This document shows positions 9,027 through 17,545 of a stretch of DNA of 64,000 bases, in pieces. Source of the DNA: Paenibacillus tundrae (GTDB lineage Bacteria; Bacillota; Bacilli; Paenibacillales; Paenibacillaceae); NCBI RefSeq assembly GCF_036884255.1, contig NZ_CP145605.1, positions 2,356,001 to 2,420,000 of the forward strand. Direction: 5' to 3'. Under the pieces are notes generated by a model. It was given only the letters and a program-made list of their open reading frames with translations, searched no databases and was not told where the DNA came from. A program made the position numbers and the translations under genes. How positions within the stretch are numbered: position 1 is the stretch's first letter; each line of letters opens with the position of its first letter.

Positions 9027-9461
9027 TTGTTAATTAATCTGAAATCACGAATTCAGGAGCCTGAGGTGCAAGAACTGTTGGCCTATTCGGTTTTTCCTGA
9101 ACCTGAACATTTGAATCAAGCCATTCAACAATATACAGAGAGCGATGAATTGCATCTTGAAGGGTATGAAGGCGAGGGGCAGCTCATTGGCTTACTTGGT
9201 TATATTCATACAGGAGCAGATGAAGTGACGATTAAGCATATTGCGGTATTGCCTGAGAATCGCTTCAAAAATTATGGACGTGGAATGATCGCACAGCTTC
9301 TGGAGAAACATAATCCGGATCGTTTGATTGCCGAAACGGATCAGGAGGCTGTCGAGTTCTATCGAAATTGTGGATTTGTCGTGTACAGCCTTGGCGAACT
9401 ATATCCAGGCGTTGAGCGGTTCCGCTGCGTGTTGGAGAAGGATGAAGACACGGAAGAGTAA
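9027..9461 (+). CDS. GNAT-family N-acetyltransferase
   Basis: A 144-residue acetyltransferase with the core acetyl-CoA motif IKHIAVLPENRFKNYGRGMI (V-x-P-xxR...G-x-G/A) around residues 72-91 and a C-terminal EFYRNCGFVVYSLGE, the usual F-Y-xx-x-GF signature. Starts at TTG 9027, eight bases after AGGAGG (9013-9018); no better start exists upstream. Resembles the small stand-alone GNATs of Bacillota whose substrates are mostly unknown. A terminator follows, so it closes the local transcription unit. Confidence 0.85.
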   Translation: MLINLKSRIQEPEVQELLAYSVFPEPEHLNQAIQQYTESDELHLEGYEGEGQLIGLLGYIHTGADEVTIKHIAVLPENRFKNYGRGMIAQLLEKHNPDRLIAETDQEAVEFYRNCGFVVYSLGELYPGVERFRCVLEKDEDTEE

Positions 9462-9513
9462 TCCGTTGAGAATATGGAGTATGAATCTGAATACAAATAA
9501 ATAAATAAAATAT

Positions 9514-9567
9514 AAAGCAGAACGTTTGAAATTAGTGAGAACTAAGTCAGACGTCCTGCTTTTTTTG
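9514..9567 (+). terminator. Rho-independent terminator after the GNAT gene
   Basis: AAGCAG-A-ACGT-T-TGA (from 9514) pairs imperfectly with TCA-G-ACGT-C-CTGCTT (ending about 9561) and is followed by a run of seven Ts. Confidence 0.8.
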
Positions 9568-9596
9568 TTTTGTTCTTAGAGGATAGGAAAAAAGTA

Positions 9597-9660
9597 TTGC
9601 TTCGCCATATAGTTTCAGTATAGAATAGTTTCATTGATAAATAGTTTCACAAGTGAACTA
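9597..9660 (+). promoter_or_regulatory. MarR/MMPL operon promoter with three phased operator-like repeats
   Basis: A candidate promoter, TTGCTT (9597-9602), 16 bases, TATAGA (9619-9624). The 9-mer ATAGTTTCA occurs three times at exactly 16-base steps: 9609-9617, 9625-9633 and 9641-9649. The third copy continues into an inverted repeat, TAGTTTCAC-AA-GTGAACTA (9642-9660). The repeats straddle the -10 and the expected start of transcription, where an autorepressing MarR protein would bind. The binding itself is inferred. Confidence 0.6.
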
Positions 9661-9684
9661 CTTTTCGAGAGAGGAGAATAAGAT

Positions 9685-10143
9685 ATGAAAACACCAGACG
9701 CTCAAAGTTTGGTTAACCGCTACTTGGATGCCTCGTTTTTGGTGACCAAACGTTTCGATACTCGAATTCGTGAACGCGTGGGTCAGACGATGACGACGGA
9801 TCAATTTATTGCATTACGACTGATTAATGAGAAGGAACAATGCACTCCTTCCGATCTAGCAGAGTTACTCTGCGTGGGCAAGAGCAGTATTACCGCTCTG
9901 GTCAACAAACTGGTAGATCGTGATCTGGTACATCGTGCGGGGGATGAACGTGATCGTAGAGTTGTCTACCTGACGTTAACGGATCACGGGCGCAAGGCAT
10001 ACCGAGAGACGGAGCAAGAGATACAGCAGCTTCTTGAGCCTTATTTGGTCCATTTCAAGCCGGAGGATGTATACAATTTTATTGAATCGTTTGAGAAGCT
10101 TGCAGCTTTGCTAACGCATGAGGGAGGACCAGATCAGAAATGA
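9685..10143 (+). CDS. MarR-family repressor of the adjacent MMPL exporter
   Basis: A 152-residue MarR regulator. The helix-turn-helix is at about 53-77 (TPSDLAELLCVGKSSITALV) and the wing at 87-92 (DERDRR). The start is ATG 9685 after GAGAGGAG. Its stop overlaps the start of the MMPL exporter gene by four bases (ATGA), which indicates translational coupling and points to local control of that exporter. Repeated ATAGTTTCA elements in the promoter are the likely operator. The family usually responds to small aromatic or hydrophobic compounds; a Cys at residue 63 lies in the DNA-binding region, so thiol sensing cannot be excluded. Confidence 0.92.
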   Translation: MKTPDAQSLVNRYLDASFLVTKRFDTRIRERVGQTMTTDQFIALRLINEKEQCTPSDLAELLCVGKSSITALVNKLVDRDLVHRAGDERDRRVVYLTLTDHGRKAYRETEQEIQQLLEPYLVHFKPEDVYNFIESFEKLAALLTHEGGPDQK

Positions 10144-13100
10144 GAACGATTTTGAAAGCAAGATGGTGGTTGATGGGGCTGTGGATCGTCATTGCCGCAG
10201 TATTGATGCTTACTGCTCCCAATATGGGAGAGTTAATTCGAGAAAAGGGTCAATTTTCCGTTCCCGAAGGTTACTCTTCAACGAATGCAGCCGCCATTCT
10301 CAATGAAGCTGCCGCGCAAAAAGGCGAGCAGCAGGGTAGTCAGATCGCTCTTGTATTTTATAACCCAGACGGCCTAGGTGAGTCGGGAAAACAAGAAGCA
10401 GAGAAGGCTATTCAGCAATTGAAGGCTAAGCAGGAGCAGTTGGGCATTCTGTCTATTCTGGAACCTTTTTCAGAACCTGAATTAGCAGAACAGATGATCT
10501 CTGAAGATGGTAAGACAATCTTGACGTCTCTTTCCATCAATCAGGGTGAACGTACTACGAAAGAGATGCGTGATGACCTGAATGAAGCCTTAGATTCGGT
10601 CAACGTAGAGCATTACATAACCGGTAAGGGTCTAATTGATGAAGATACGATCGAAAGCTCTCAAGAGGGACTTAAGAAGTCGGAATACATTACGGTTGTA
10701 TTTATATTGCTAATTTTGTTCCTTGTCTTCCGTTCATTTGTAGCGCCATTCGTTCCACTGCTTACCGTAGGTGTTAGTTACATTGTATCGCAGCAGATTG
10801 TGGCATTCCTCGTGGACGCAGTGAACTTCCCAATCTCTACGTTTACACAGATCTTTATGGTGGCAGTGATGTTTGGTATTGGTACAGATTATTGTATCCT
10901 GCTGATTAGCCGCTTCAAGGAAGAGCTAGCACATCATGAGAATACATGGGATGCAATCATTGCAACGTATCGCACAGCAGGCAAAACGGTGTTTTTCTCC
11001 GCCTTAGCCGTATTGGTTGGTTTTATTGCCATTGGTTTTGCGCAGTTTATGCTGTATCGCTCCGCTGTAGCAGTTGCTGTGGGTATAGCAGTGATGATGC
11101 TCGCCTTGGTAACGATTGTTCCATTTTTTATGGCTGTACTCGGCAAAAAGCTATTCTGGCCTTCTAAAGGTTCATTAGAGCATGCTGAGAGCCGGATCTA
11201 TGGAGTGGCAGGTCGTTTCTCTCTGAAACGGCCGTGGGCAGCCTTGTTAATTGTAGCAGCTGTTTGTGTACCATTACTAAGCACATACGATGGTAAATTA
11301 TCGTTTAATAGTTTGGATGAGATTGGCGACAAATACGATTCAGTCAAAGCGTTCAATATTATATCCGACAGCTTTGGTCCAGGAGAATCTCTACCAGGTC
11401 AGGTCGTTATTCAGAACGATGAGACTATGGACAATGCTAAATATATGGCTGTTGCCGAGAAGATTAGCCGTGAGGTAGAGAAGGTTCCGGGCATCTCTGG
11501 CGTCCGTAGTATGACACGACCAACAGGTGAAGAGATCAAAGATTTTGAAGTGACCGAGCAAGTGGGTACTCTCTCCGATGGATTGGGTGAGGGCAAGACA
11601 GGTTTGGACAAAATTCGGGATGGCTTGAGTGAAGCCAGCAGCCAGTTAAGCCAAAATGAACCACAGTTAAAAGAAGCAGCTGATGGTGCGGGAGAACTGA
11701 CCAAAGGCACTACACAGCTGCAGTCGGGAATTACCCAATTAACCGAAGGGCTTCGTCAAATTGAAAAAGGAATTCGAGATGGCTCGGCAGGAGCAGGAGA
11801 TCTGAAAGCAGGGCTTCAACAAGCGAAGTCAAGCGCTGATCAACTCGCACAGGCGAACAGCCAGTTATTACAGGCATACCGTCAAGCAGGAGCAGGGGTT
11901 TCGGCTCTTGGTGAAGGTGTTGGTGAAATTGTACAGCAACTCACCGGCGTTTCAACTGCGCTGACTCAACTAAATGAATCCTTCGCAGCATTGGAAGAGC
12001 GCTATCCTGAACTGCAGACCGATGCGGACTATCAGCGGGTGAAGGGAACCCTTGGGGAAACCGGAACAGGTACTGCACAATTAGCGCAAGGTCTGGGACA
12101 AATTCAGACGAACCTGGGTGAAGCAGCCGCAGGTATTAACCAGGCGAATGAAGGCTTTGCAGCGGCGGCATCTGGGCAAAAGGCGCTTGCAGACGGATTG
12201 AGCCAGATTGTAACAGGCATCGGTCAACTGGAGACAGGTTTGACGCAGGCGGCTAATGGGCAAGGCAAAGTCATTAATGAAATTCCTGCTATTCAAAACG
12301 GGCTAGGGCAGCTCCAGGGTGGACAGGAGAAAATCCAACAAGGATTTACCGATCTGAGCGGTCAATTGACGCAATTAACAGATGGTCTCAATCAGAGCGT
12401 AGATGGTATTAAACAGGTATCCGGTGGTCTGGAATCAGCACAAGACTATCTAACGCAGTTGCAAAACTCACCTGATTCGGATCTGGCCGGTTGGTATGTA
12501 CCTGATGAAGCATTAAACAGTAAGGAATTCAAGCAGGTGTTTGATACGTATCTGTCCACAGATCGGAAAACGATGACGATCGATGTCATTTTCGCCGAAA
12601 ATCCATACGGCACAGAAGCGATTGATCGTGTACCGGATATTGAAGCAGCGGTGCATCGTGCCGTGCAAGGAAGTGCGCTTGAAAAAGCAGATATTGCTGT
12701 AGGTGGGGTTACGAGTACTTTTGCCGACTTACAGGAAATATCCAATAACGATTATAAACGCACCGTTACGCTGATGCTTGTAGGTACATTTATTATTCTT
12801 GTGTTGTTATTACGTTCTGTCATTATGCCATTATATTTGATCGTATCATTGCTTCTGGCGTACTTCACATCGATGGCGATCACAGAAACCGTATTTGTTA
12901 ACATGCTTGGATTCTCAGGCATTAGCTGGGTAACGCCGTTCTTTGGCTTTGTTATGCTCATAGCTCTCGGCGTGGATTACAGCATATTCTTGATGGATCG
13001 TTTCAACGAGAACAAGGGCATGAAGGTACAGGATGCAATGCTCTATGCTATGAAAAACATGGGGACTGTTATTCTGTCTGCCGCGGTCATTCTAAGCGGA

Positions 13101-13307
13101 ACCTTTGCTGCAATGTATCCATCAGGAGTGCTATCCATGATGCAGATTGCTACGGTAGTTCTCAGTGGATTAGTGTTGTACTCCTTGTTATTCTTACCGT
13201 TCTTCGTACCAGTCATGGTGAAGATGTTTGGTCGTGCCAATTGGTGGCCATTCCCGAACAAAGAGCAGGAGGAATCTGTTGATTCTGATCGCACCCTAGG
13301 CATGTAA
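10140..13307 (+). CDS. MMPL/RND-family membrane transporter (YdfJ-like)
   Basis: A 1055-residue exporter in the cytoplasmic membrane, powered in this family by the proton gradient. There are two membrane halves: an N-terminal anchor at about 11-27 with a block at about 178-340, and a second block at about 870-1035. The typical GTDYCILLISR and GVDYSIFLMDRF motifs hold the Asp-Tyr pairs. Between the halves, about residues 478-766 form a long extracytoplasmic region of repeated QL-x-x-GL heptad-like units, of the kind seen in YhgE/Pip-type proteins, likely a coiled-coil stalk. Resembles B. subtilis YdfJ. Its start overlaps the MarR stop. Substrates in the family include lipids and drugs; none can be chosen here. 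Confidence 0.9.
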   Translation: MRTILKARWWLMGLWIVIAAVLMLTAPNMGELIREKGQFSVPEGYSSTNAAAILNEAAAQKGEQQGSQIALVFYNPDGLGESGKQEAEKAIQQLKAKQEQLGILSILEPFSEPELAEQMISEDGKTILTSLSINQGERTTKEMRDDLNEALDSVNVEHYITGKGLIDEDTIESSQEGLKKSEYITVVFILLILFLVFRSFVAPFVPLLTVGVSYIVSQQIVAFLVDAVNFPISTFTQIFMVAVMFGIGTDYCILLISRFKEELAHHENTWDAIIATYRTAGKTVFFSALAVLVGFIAIGFAQFMLYRSAVAVAVGIAVMMLALVTIVPFFMAVLGKKLFWPSKGSLEHAESRIYGVAGRFSLKRPWAALLIVAAVCVPLLSTYDGKLSFNSLDEIGDKYDSVKAFNIISDSFGPGESLPGQVVIQNDETMDNAKYMAVAEKISREVEKVPGISGVRSMTRPTGEEIKDFEVTEQVGTLSDGLGEGKTGLDKIRDGLSEASSQLSQNEPQLKEAADGAGELTKGTTQLQSGITQLTEGLRQIEKGIRDGSAGAGDLKAGLQQAKSSADQLAQANSQLLQAYRQAGAGVSALGEGVGEIVQQLTGVSTALTQLNESFAALEERYPELQTDADYQRVKGTLGETGTGTAQLAQGLGQIQTNLGEAAAGINQANEGFAAAASGQKALADGLSQIVTGIGQLETGLTQAANGQGKVINEIPAIQNGLGQLQGGQEKIQQGFTDLSGQLTQLTDGLNQSVDGIKQVSGGLESAQDYLTQLQNSPDSDLAGWYVPDEALNSKEFKQVFDTYLSTDRKTMTIDVIFAENPYGTEAIDRVPDIEAAVHRAVQGSALEKADIAVGGVTSTFADLQEISNNDYKRTVTLMLVGTFIILVLLLRSVIMPLYLIVSLLLAYFTSMAITETVFVNMLGFSGISWVTPFFGFVMLIALGVDYSIFLMDRFNENKGMKVQDAMLYAMKNMGTVILSAAVILSGTFAAMYPSGVLSMMQIATVVLSGLVLYSLLFLPFFVPVMVKMFGRANWWPFPNKEQEESVDSDRTLGM

Positions 13308-13371
13308 GAGAGTAAAATGCCGAGTAAGTCATGAATAAGTAACGAGTAAGCAACGAATAGGCTATTGCATT

Positions 13372-13401
13372 AACGCTGTCAGAGATTCTGACGGCGTTTT
13401 T
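13372..13401 (+). terminator. Rho-independent terminator after the MMPL gene
   Basis: AACGCTGTCAGA (13372-13383) pairs with TCTGACGGCGTT (ending about 13398) with one T-G pair, followed by TTTTTG. Confidence 0.88.
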
Positions 13402-13574
13402 GCGTCTTAGGACATTATTTTCTTCTATAATAATGGAACTGAAAAAATGGGGGATAACCGTGATCGAACAAAATAAAGGTGAATGCCCAAGGACACTGTC
13501 CCGCGCTATATGTTTCGATTCCTCATACACTATAGCAATGAGTGAGTATGAGCATGTAGAGAGGAGCGATGGTG

Positions 13575-14201
13575 ATGGTATATCGATATGCGGCGATCGG
13601 GGACTCGTTAACCGTAGGTACAGGAGCACTGTTAGGCACGGGATTTGTTCCTTTGTATCGCAGAATGGCAGAGATCAACGTTCGGACATTTGTATCGATG
13701 GATAACATGGGTGTGAACGGGCTAACCTCGGGAGAACTATTACAGATGGTGTCCTCGCATAATAGGGTGCGTCAATCGCTTCGAGAAGCAGATATTATCA
13801 CGATATCCATTGGGGGCAATGATCTCATTCGAACATTCAAAGGAAGTAATGGCGTTCCGGGTACAAGCAAGATGACTCAGGTGCTGGGAGATACACGCAA
13901 TCACGTTTCACAGATTATGAAGCAGATCCGCCAGTTGAAGGGCAATAGTGTCTACATGGTCCGAACGATTGGATTGTACAACCCGTTCCCCCAAGCGGCA
14001 GAGGCGGCATACTGGGTACAGCAATATAATTCCTTCTTGAATGGTGCGGGATCAAGGTATTATGCATGCGCGCAGGTGTATGACCGGTTTCTGGGACATG
14101 AACGTGAATTATTATTCTGGGATCGGGTACACCCCAATGCTAGAGGATATCGTGTCATTGCTGATCAGTTAAACCGAACAGGCTATATTCCTTTTTCCTA
14201 A
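13575..14201 (+). CDS. SGNH/GDSL-type hydrolase
   Basis: A 208-residue esterase/lipase-type enzyme with all SGNH blocks: block I AIGDSLTVG (Ser about residue 11), the Gly of block II in DNMGVNGLTSGEL, block III SIGGNDLI (Asn) and block V WDRVHPNARG (Asp and His). No signal peptide is evident, so it is probably cytosolic. The start is ATG 13575, eight bases after GAGAGGAG; the ATG at 13569 is too close to that site. The closest general types are the lysophospholipase-like GDSL proteins of Bacillota. The substrate is unknown. Confidence 0.88.
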   Translation: MVYRYAAIGDSLTVGTGALLGTGFVPLYRRMAEINVRTFVSMDNMGVNGLTSGELLQMVSSHNRVRQSLREADIITISIGGNDLIRTFKGSNGVPGTSKMTQVLGDTRNHVSQIMKQIRQLKGNSVYMVRTIGLYNPFPQAAEAAYWVQQYNSFLNGAGSRYYACAQVYDRFLGHERELLFWDRVHPNARGYRVIADQLNRTGYIPFS

Positions 14202-14360
14202 GGATGGTACACCATTGGGGATGATGGTGAAGTCTTTCAATCACTAGACCCGCTTACCTGCTTCCGTTAAGATGAGAATATGTAAGTGTTCTCTCCCTTA
14301 GGAGAAGTATCTTAAGCTTGAACAGGTCAGTTGATAATGAAAGGTAAAGGAGTTTTTTTG

Positions 14361-15425
14361 GTGCACAACATTCATTTACGTCCTTCAGATGATCCAGAAC
14401 AACAGCTAATCCAGCGTGTGCTGTCCACATATACAATGGAACCAAGTTGGGAAGCAGAGCGTGGAAGTGGGGGAATGAACAATTCTACTTATATCGTAAA
14501 AATGAACGACGAGCGTTATGTGCTTCGGCAATATGAAACGCATAATGATCAAGCCAAGATTAGGTTTGAGCATGAGGTGCTGCTAACCTTGGGACGTTCC
14601 AATTTTGCGATCAAGGTGCCATCCCCTGTCGAAATAACGATTGATGAGCATACAAGAACCTTTTTGCCGATTCAGGACTCGACTGGCAAGCATAAGATCG
14701 TAGCTTTGTTTCGATATTGTGCCGGAAGTAACCCGGTGTGGAATACCCCAGAGCAACTATTCGAACTGGGCTGTGCTGCTGGAGCATTATCTTCGGCAAT
14801 GTCGAAACTGGATATCATACTTCAGCCTGCTTATCCGCCATATTATCAGATTCAAGATGCCTACCCACTGTGCACTCCGCATAAATTATTGCATCTATGT
14901 CAGACACCACCTCCTGAACTTCATGCTTGTGCGGATGATATGCGAGATTTAGCTCGGGTATTACCGGCTCTATTTGAAGCGTTGAATGGAATGGAGCAAT
15001 TGCCACACCAACTGGTTCATGGTGATCTGAATGCATCGAATGTACTTACCAATGAACAGGGACAGATCTGTGCCATACTTGATTTTGAATTTGCTACATG
15101 GGATTTGCGGGTGATGGAGCTGGCTGTTCCAATGTCAGACCTGTTGACACAAGATCAGAATGAAGAATGGATGTGGCTTGCACTGGAGGCGATGATTCAG
15201 GGATTCTGTGAGAATGTTACCTTGCAGCCTACTGAACGAGAAGCCATACCGCAGCTTATATTGCTACGAAGTCTAGATGTTGTGATGCATTTTCTAAGTC
15301 GCATGTTTGAAGGTACCGATGAACCTGTCGTAGCCGTGCAGCAGATCCAGAAGCTGAAGGAACGTGCAGATTGGATGGCTCTCCATGAGGGGCGTTTGCG
15401 TGAACTACTAGTACAGGCGATATAA
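14361..15425 (+). CDS. Aminoglycoside/homoserine-kinase-type phosphotransferase
   Basis: A 354-residue kinase of the APH/ThrB-like fold. N-lobe: RGSGGMNNSTYIV and ERYVLRQYETH (ATP-binding Lys/Arg region). Catalytic loop: VHGDLNASNVL (HGDxxxxN). Metal-binding part: ILDFEFATWDLRVMELA (DFE replacing DFD). GTG 14361 is taken as the start, because AAAGGAG (14346-14352) lies eight bases upstream; a TTG at 14331 would include that site in the coding region. It resembles stand-alone phosphotransferases near homoserine kinase type II or the spore CotS group. The true substrate, small alcohol or sugar, cannot be told from sequence. Confidence 0.82.
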   Translation: MHNIHLRPSDDPEQQLIQRVLSTYTMEPSWEAERGSGGMNNSTYIVKMNDERYVLRQYETHNDQAKIRFEHEVLLTLGRSNFAIKVPSPVEITIDEHTRTFLPIQDSTGKHKIVALFRYCAGSNPVWNTPEQLFELGCAAGALSSAMSKLDIILQPAYPPYYQIQDAYPLCTPHKLLHLCQTPPPELHACADDMRDLARVLPALFEALNGMEQLPHQLVHGDLNASNVLTNEQGQICAILDFEFATWDLRVMELAVPMSDLLTQDQNEEWMWLALEAMIQGFCENVTLQPTEREAIPQLILLRSLDVVMHFLSRMFEGTDEPVVAVQQIQKLKERADWMALHEGRLRELLVQAI

Positions 15426-15475
15426 TGGTGGTTTGCTAGTGAGGGGATAGTTCTTTTCGTTGTTTACGCCTAGAA

Positions 15476-15524
15476 TCAAAAAGAAGTGCACGGTACGAGG
15501 CCACTGGCAAAGCTCCGTGCACTT
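15476..15524 (-). terminator. Rho-independent terminator of the TPR gene
   Basis: On the minus strand AAGTGCACGG pairs with CCGTGCACTT (15515-15524 with 15484-15493), a perfect 10-bp stem with a 21-base loop followed by CTTTTTG. On the plus strand no T run follows, so it serves the leftward gene. Confidence 0.75.
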
Positions 15525-15579
15525 GCAATTTATAGACATATATTTGCCGTAAACACTGAAGCAGGCTTAGATAGACAGG

Positions 15580-16257
15580 CTACAGTCCTCGTTTGCGGAA
15601 CCAGCTTCGCACAGCCCAGCGGCGTTCCTGACGTTTCTTGTACTTAGGAAGCGAACGGTACACATGCAAGGATTGTTCATAAGCTTGCTTTGCATCCGCG
15701 TTTCTTCCAAGGGAGCGATATACCGAGCCGAGTAAGTAATAAGCTTCGCTTGATGATGAATGGATCTCTTGGAACTGGTTCACGTAATGCAAAGATTTCG
15801 TCTGATCTTGATCCTTGAAGCTGTTAGCCAGCGTAAGATAAGGACGACCATACTTCACCCTTGGGTTAATATCCAATGCCTGCAAGATATGTTGTTCTCC
15901 TTCTTGGATTTTCCCAAGATGCAGCTCGGTTGTACCTAGTGCTTCCCAGTATTCAGCCGAATGTTCATAAGGTCGCTCAATCTCCAGTAGTATGACATGT
16001 GCTTCCTCATAACGTTTGCGTCCCATTAATAGGCGAGCCAGATCCAGCTTGGAGGAAACCTCGTTGGGATTCATGGCGATCTGCTGGCGTAATCGTGAAA
16101 TACTACGTAACCGCTTGAGTGGCTTCATGAAGCTAGGGAATACTCCGACGTAACGACGATCCAAGAAATACAAAATAAGAAGAAGGATGAGAATAGCTAC
16201 GATGGGATTACCTACAATCTGCCAGAGTAAGCCAAAAATCAAAAATTTGATCAGCAC
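15580..16257 (-). CDS. Membrane-anchored tetratricopeptide-repeat protein
   Basis: A 225-residue protein with an N-terminal hydrophobic stretch (about 3-33, two short membrane segments or one long anchor), a basic linker (KPLKRLRSISRLRQQ) and at least three to four TPR-like helix pairs (AEYWEALGTTELHLGKIQEGEQHI; AYYLLGSVYRSLGRNADAKQAYE). TPR domains bind proteins, so it is probably a scaffold on the cytosolic face of the membrane. It ends in a very basic tail (KKRQERRWAVRSWFRKRG). The start is GTG 16257 with GGAG 12 bases upstream. No partner is evident next to it. Confidence 0.8.
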   Translation of the reverse strand: MLIKFLIFGLLWQIVGNPIVAILILLLILYFLDRRYVGVFPSFMKPLKRLRSISRLRQQIAMNPNEVSSKLDLARLLMGRKRYEEAHVILLEIERPYEHSAEYWEALGTTELHLGKIQEGEQHILQALDINPRVKYGRPYLTLANSFKDQDQTKSLHYVNQFQEIHSSSSEAYYLLGSVYRSLGRNADAKQAYEQSLHVYRSLPKYKKRQERRWAVRSWFRKRGL

Positions 16258-16352
16258 GATAAGGTCAACTCCGTTTGTAATGTAATCGCGTATATACGCT
16301 TAGGAAGGGAGTTCCACAACGTCCGAGGACGCATAGGGGTACCTCTTCAAAC

Positions 16353-16376
16353 CATCTTTGGCTTGATCCAAAGATG
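16353..16376 (-). other. Hairpin between the AraC and TPR genes
   Basis: CATCTTTGG-CTTGAT-CCAAAGATG is a perfect 9-bp stem, flanked further out by GGGG (about 16336-16339) and CCCC, so a longer nested structure is possible. There is no clear T run, so it may be leader structure of the TPR gene or a weak terminator of the AraC gene. Confidence 0.4.
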
Positions 16377-16484
16377 ATGTCTGCCCCTTATCATACCATA
16401 CGAAGTGTATGGAAGAATATGTTACACTTCAAAAAAATGAGTCACCCTAAAAGGATGAAAAAACATAGGTCTTAGAGTCATCTG

Positions 16485-17354
16485 CTAACGGCTCATAGTT
16501 CTCCGATAGGCTGCTGGAGTGGTTCCCGTAAGCTTCTTAAACTGACGATAAAAATGAGGCAGGCTTTCGAATCCACAGGCATCCGCAATAGAGGCCATTG
16601 TTTCATCACTTTTGAGCAGATGCTCCTTAGCCATAATAACCCGACGTGCAAGTGCATAGTCGGTTAGTGTCATGCCTGTATATCTCTTGAAGGCACGGCT
16701 GAAATGGGCAGGTGAGACGGCAGCTTGCTGCGCGAGCTCTGGCAGAGATAAGCCGTTACGAAGTTTGTCGTCGATGCTGCTTAGCGTCGCAGATAACCAG
16801 CTTGGCCCAGGTACCGGGCGAGGGGGATTCTCGGGATCTGTGGCATCAAGCCTTTCTAGTGTGATCAACAATAGTTGTAGTCTGAGCAACGCGGCATGTG
16901 CGCTAAGATGACTGTTCAGTTCAAACTCATGCTGAATATCTTCAATTAATGCAGCGACTGTGGAACGTTCGGCTGAGGATAGCTGGCGTTTATACACGCG
17001 ACGTTTACGACAACGTTCAAATAAGGCTAGTAAAGCGGATGAACTGACACCAGCCGCAGACGCTAATAAACCTGGGCTGAAGAACAGCGCAGAAGAGGTA
17101 ACGGGGTTCTTTTCATCAGGTAAGGCTCGGTGCACCGTGTTTCCTGGAATAATGAAGAGATCCCCCTCAGTCATATCCTCAAGCCCCATGTCGATAAAAA
17201 TAGTTCCTTGACCACGGTATACATAGATAAGCTCATGCCAATCGTGAAGATGATCGGGCAATTCATTCTGAGGTGATTTGGTATCTGCATACACCAATCG
17301 AAATGGGATGCCTGATTCTGCCTGAATGGTTGTACGAACAGGTGAACGATTCAT
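16485..17354 (-). CDS. AraC-family regulator with cupin sensor domain
   Basis: A 289-residue regulator. An N-terminal cupin (about 15-100) holds HLHDWHELIYVYRGQG, then GDLFIIPGNTVH. A helical linker follows. Two C-terminal AraC helix-turn-helices lie at about 190-285, with LSLPELAQQAAVSPAHFSRA and ETMASIADACGFESLPHFYR. The cupin would bind a sugar or uronate. It is divergent from uxaB-uxaA, so it probably controls galacturonate catabolism; this is inferred from position. ATG 17354 follows AAAGGAGA. The protein has no receiver or membrane part. Confidence 0.9.
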   Translation of the reverse strand: MNRSPVRTTIQAESGIPFRLVYADTKSPQNELPDHLHDWHELIYVYRGQGTIFIDMGLEDMTEGDLFIIPGNTVHRALPDEKNPVTSSALFFSPGLLASAAGVSSSALLALFERCRKRRVYKRQLSSAERSTVAALIEDIQHEFELNSHLSAHAALLRLQLLLITLERLDATDPENPPRPVPGPSWLSATLSSIDDKLRNGLSLPELAQQAAVSPAHFSRAFKRYTGMTLTDYALARRVIMAKEHLLKSDETMASIADACGFESLPHFYRQFKKLTGTTPAAYRRTMSR

Positions 17355-17467
17355 GCTGTCTCCTTTCCAATCATTACTCAGCGATCCAGAGGAAGAATAT
17401 GATCATGAAAGAGTATATTTACCGCATTATAAGCAATTTAATTTCCTTTTATTGATGATACAATGAA

Positions 17468-17482
17468 TTTAAAGCGTTTTCA
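17468..17482 (+). promoter_or_regulatory. Cre-like CcpA site upstream of uxaB
   Basis: TTTAAAGCGTTTTCA differs from the WTGNAARCGNWWNCA consensus at one position only (T for G at position 3). It lies about 65 bases before uxaB, in the divergent spacer with the AraC gene. Repression by CcpA with glucose is inferred. Confidence 0.6.
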
Positions 17483-17545
17483 ACGGATGTTATAAGATCG
17501 TGATCACCATCCGCTGAAGATAAATAAATAATGAGGTGAGTGCTC

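Noticed and set aside
13461..13574. Small frame upstream of the SGNH hydrolase beginning at a GTG after GGGGGATAACC
   Set aside because: It would run into the hydrolase gene in another frame; no family pattern. The site is tempting but not enough.
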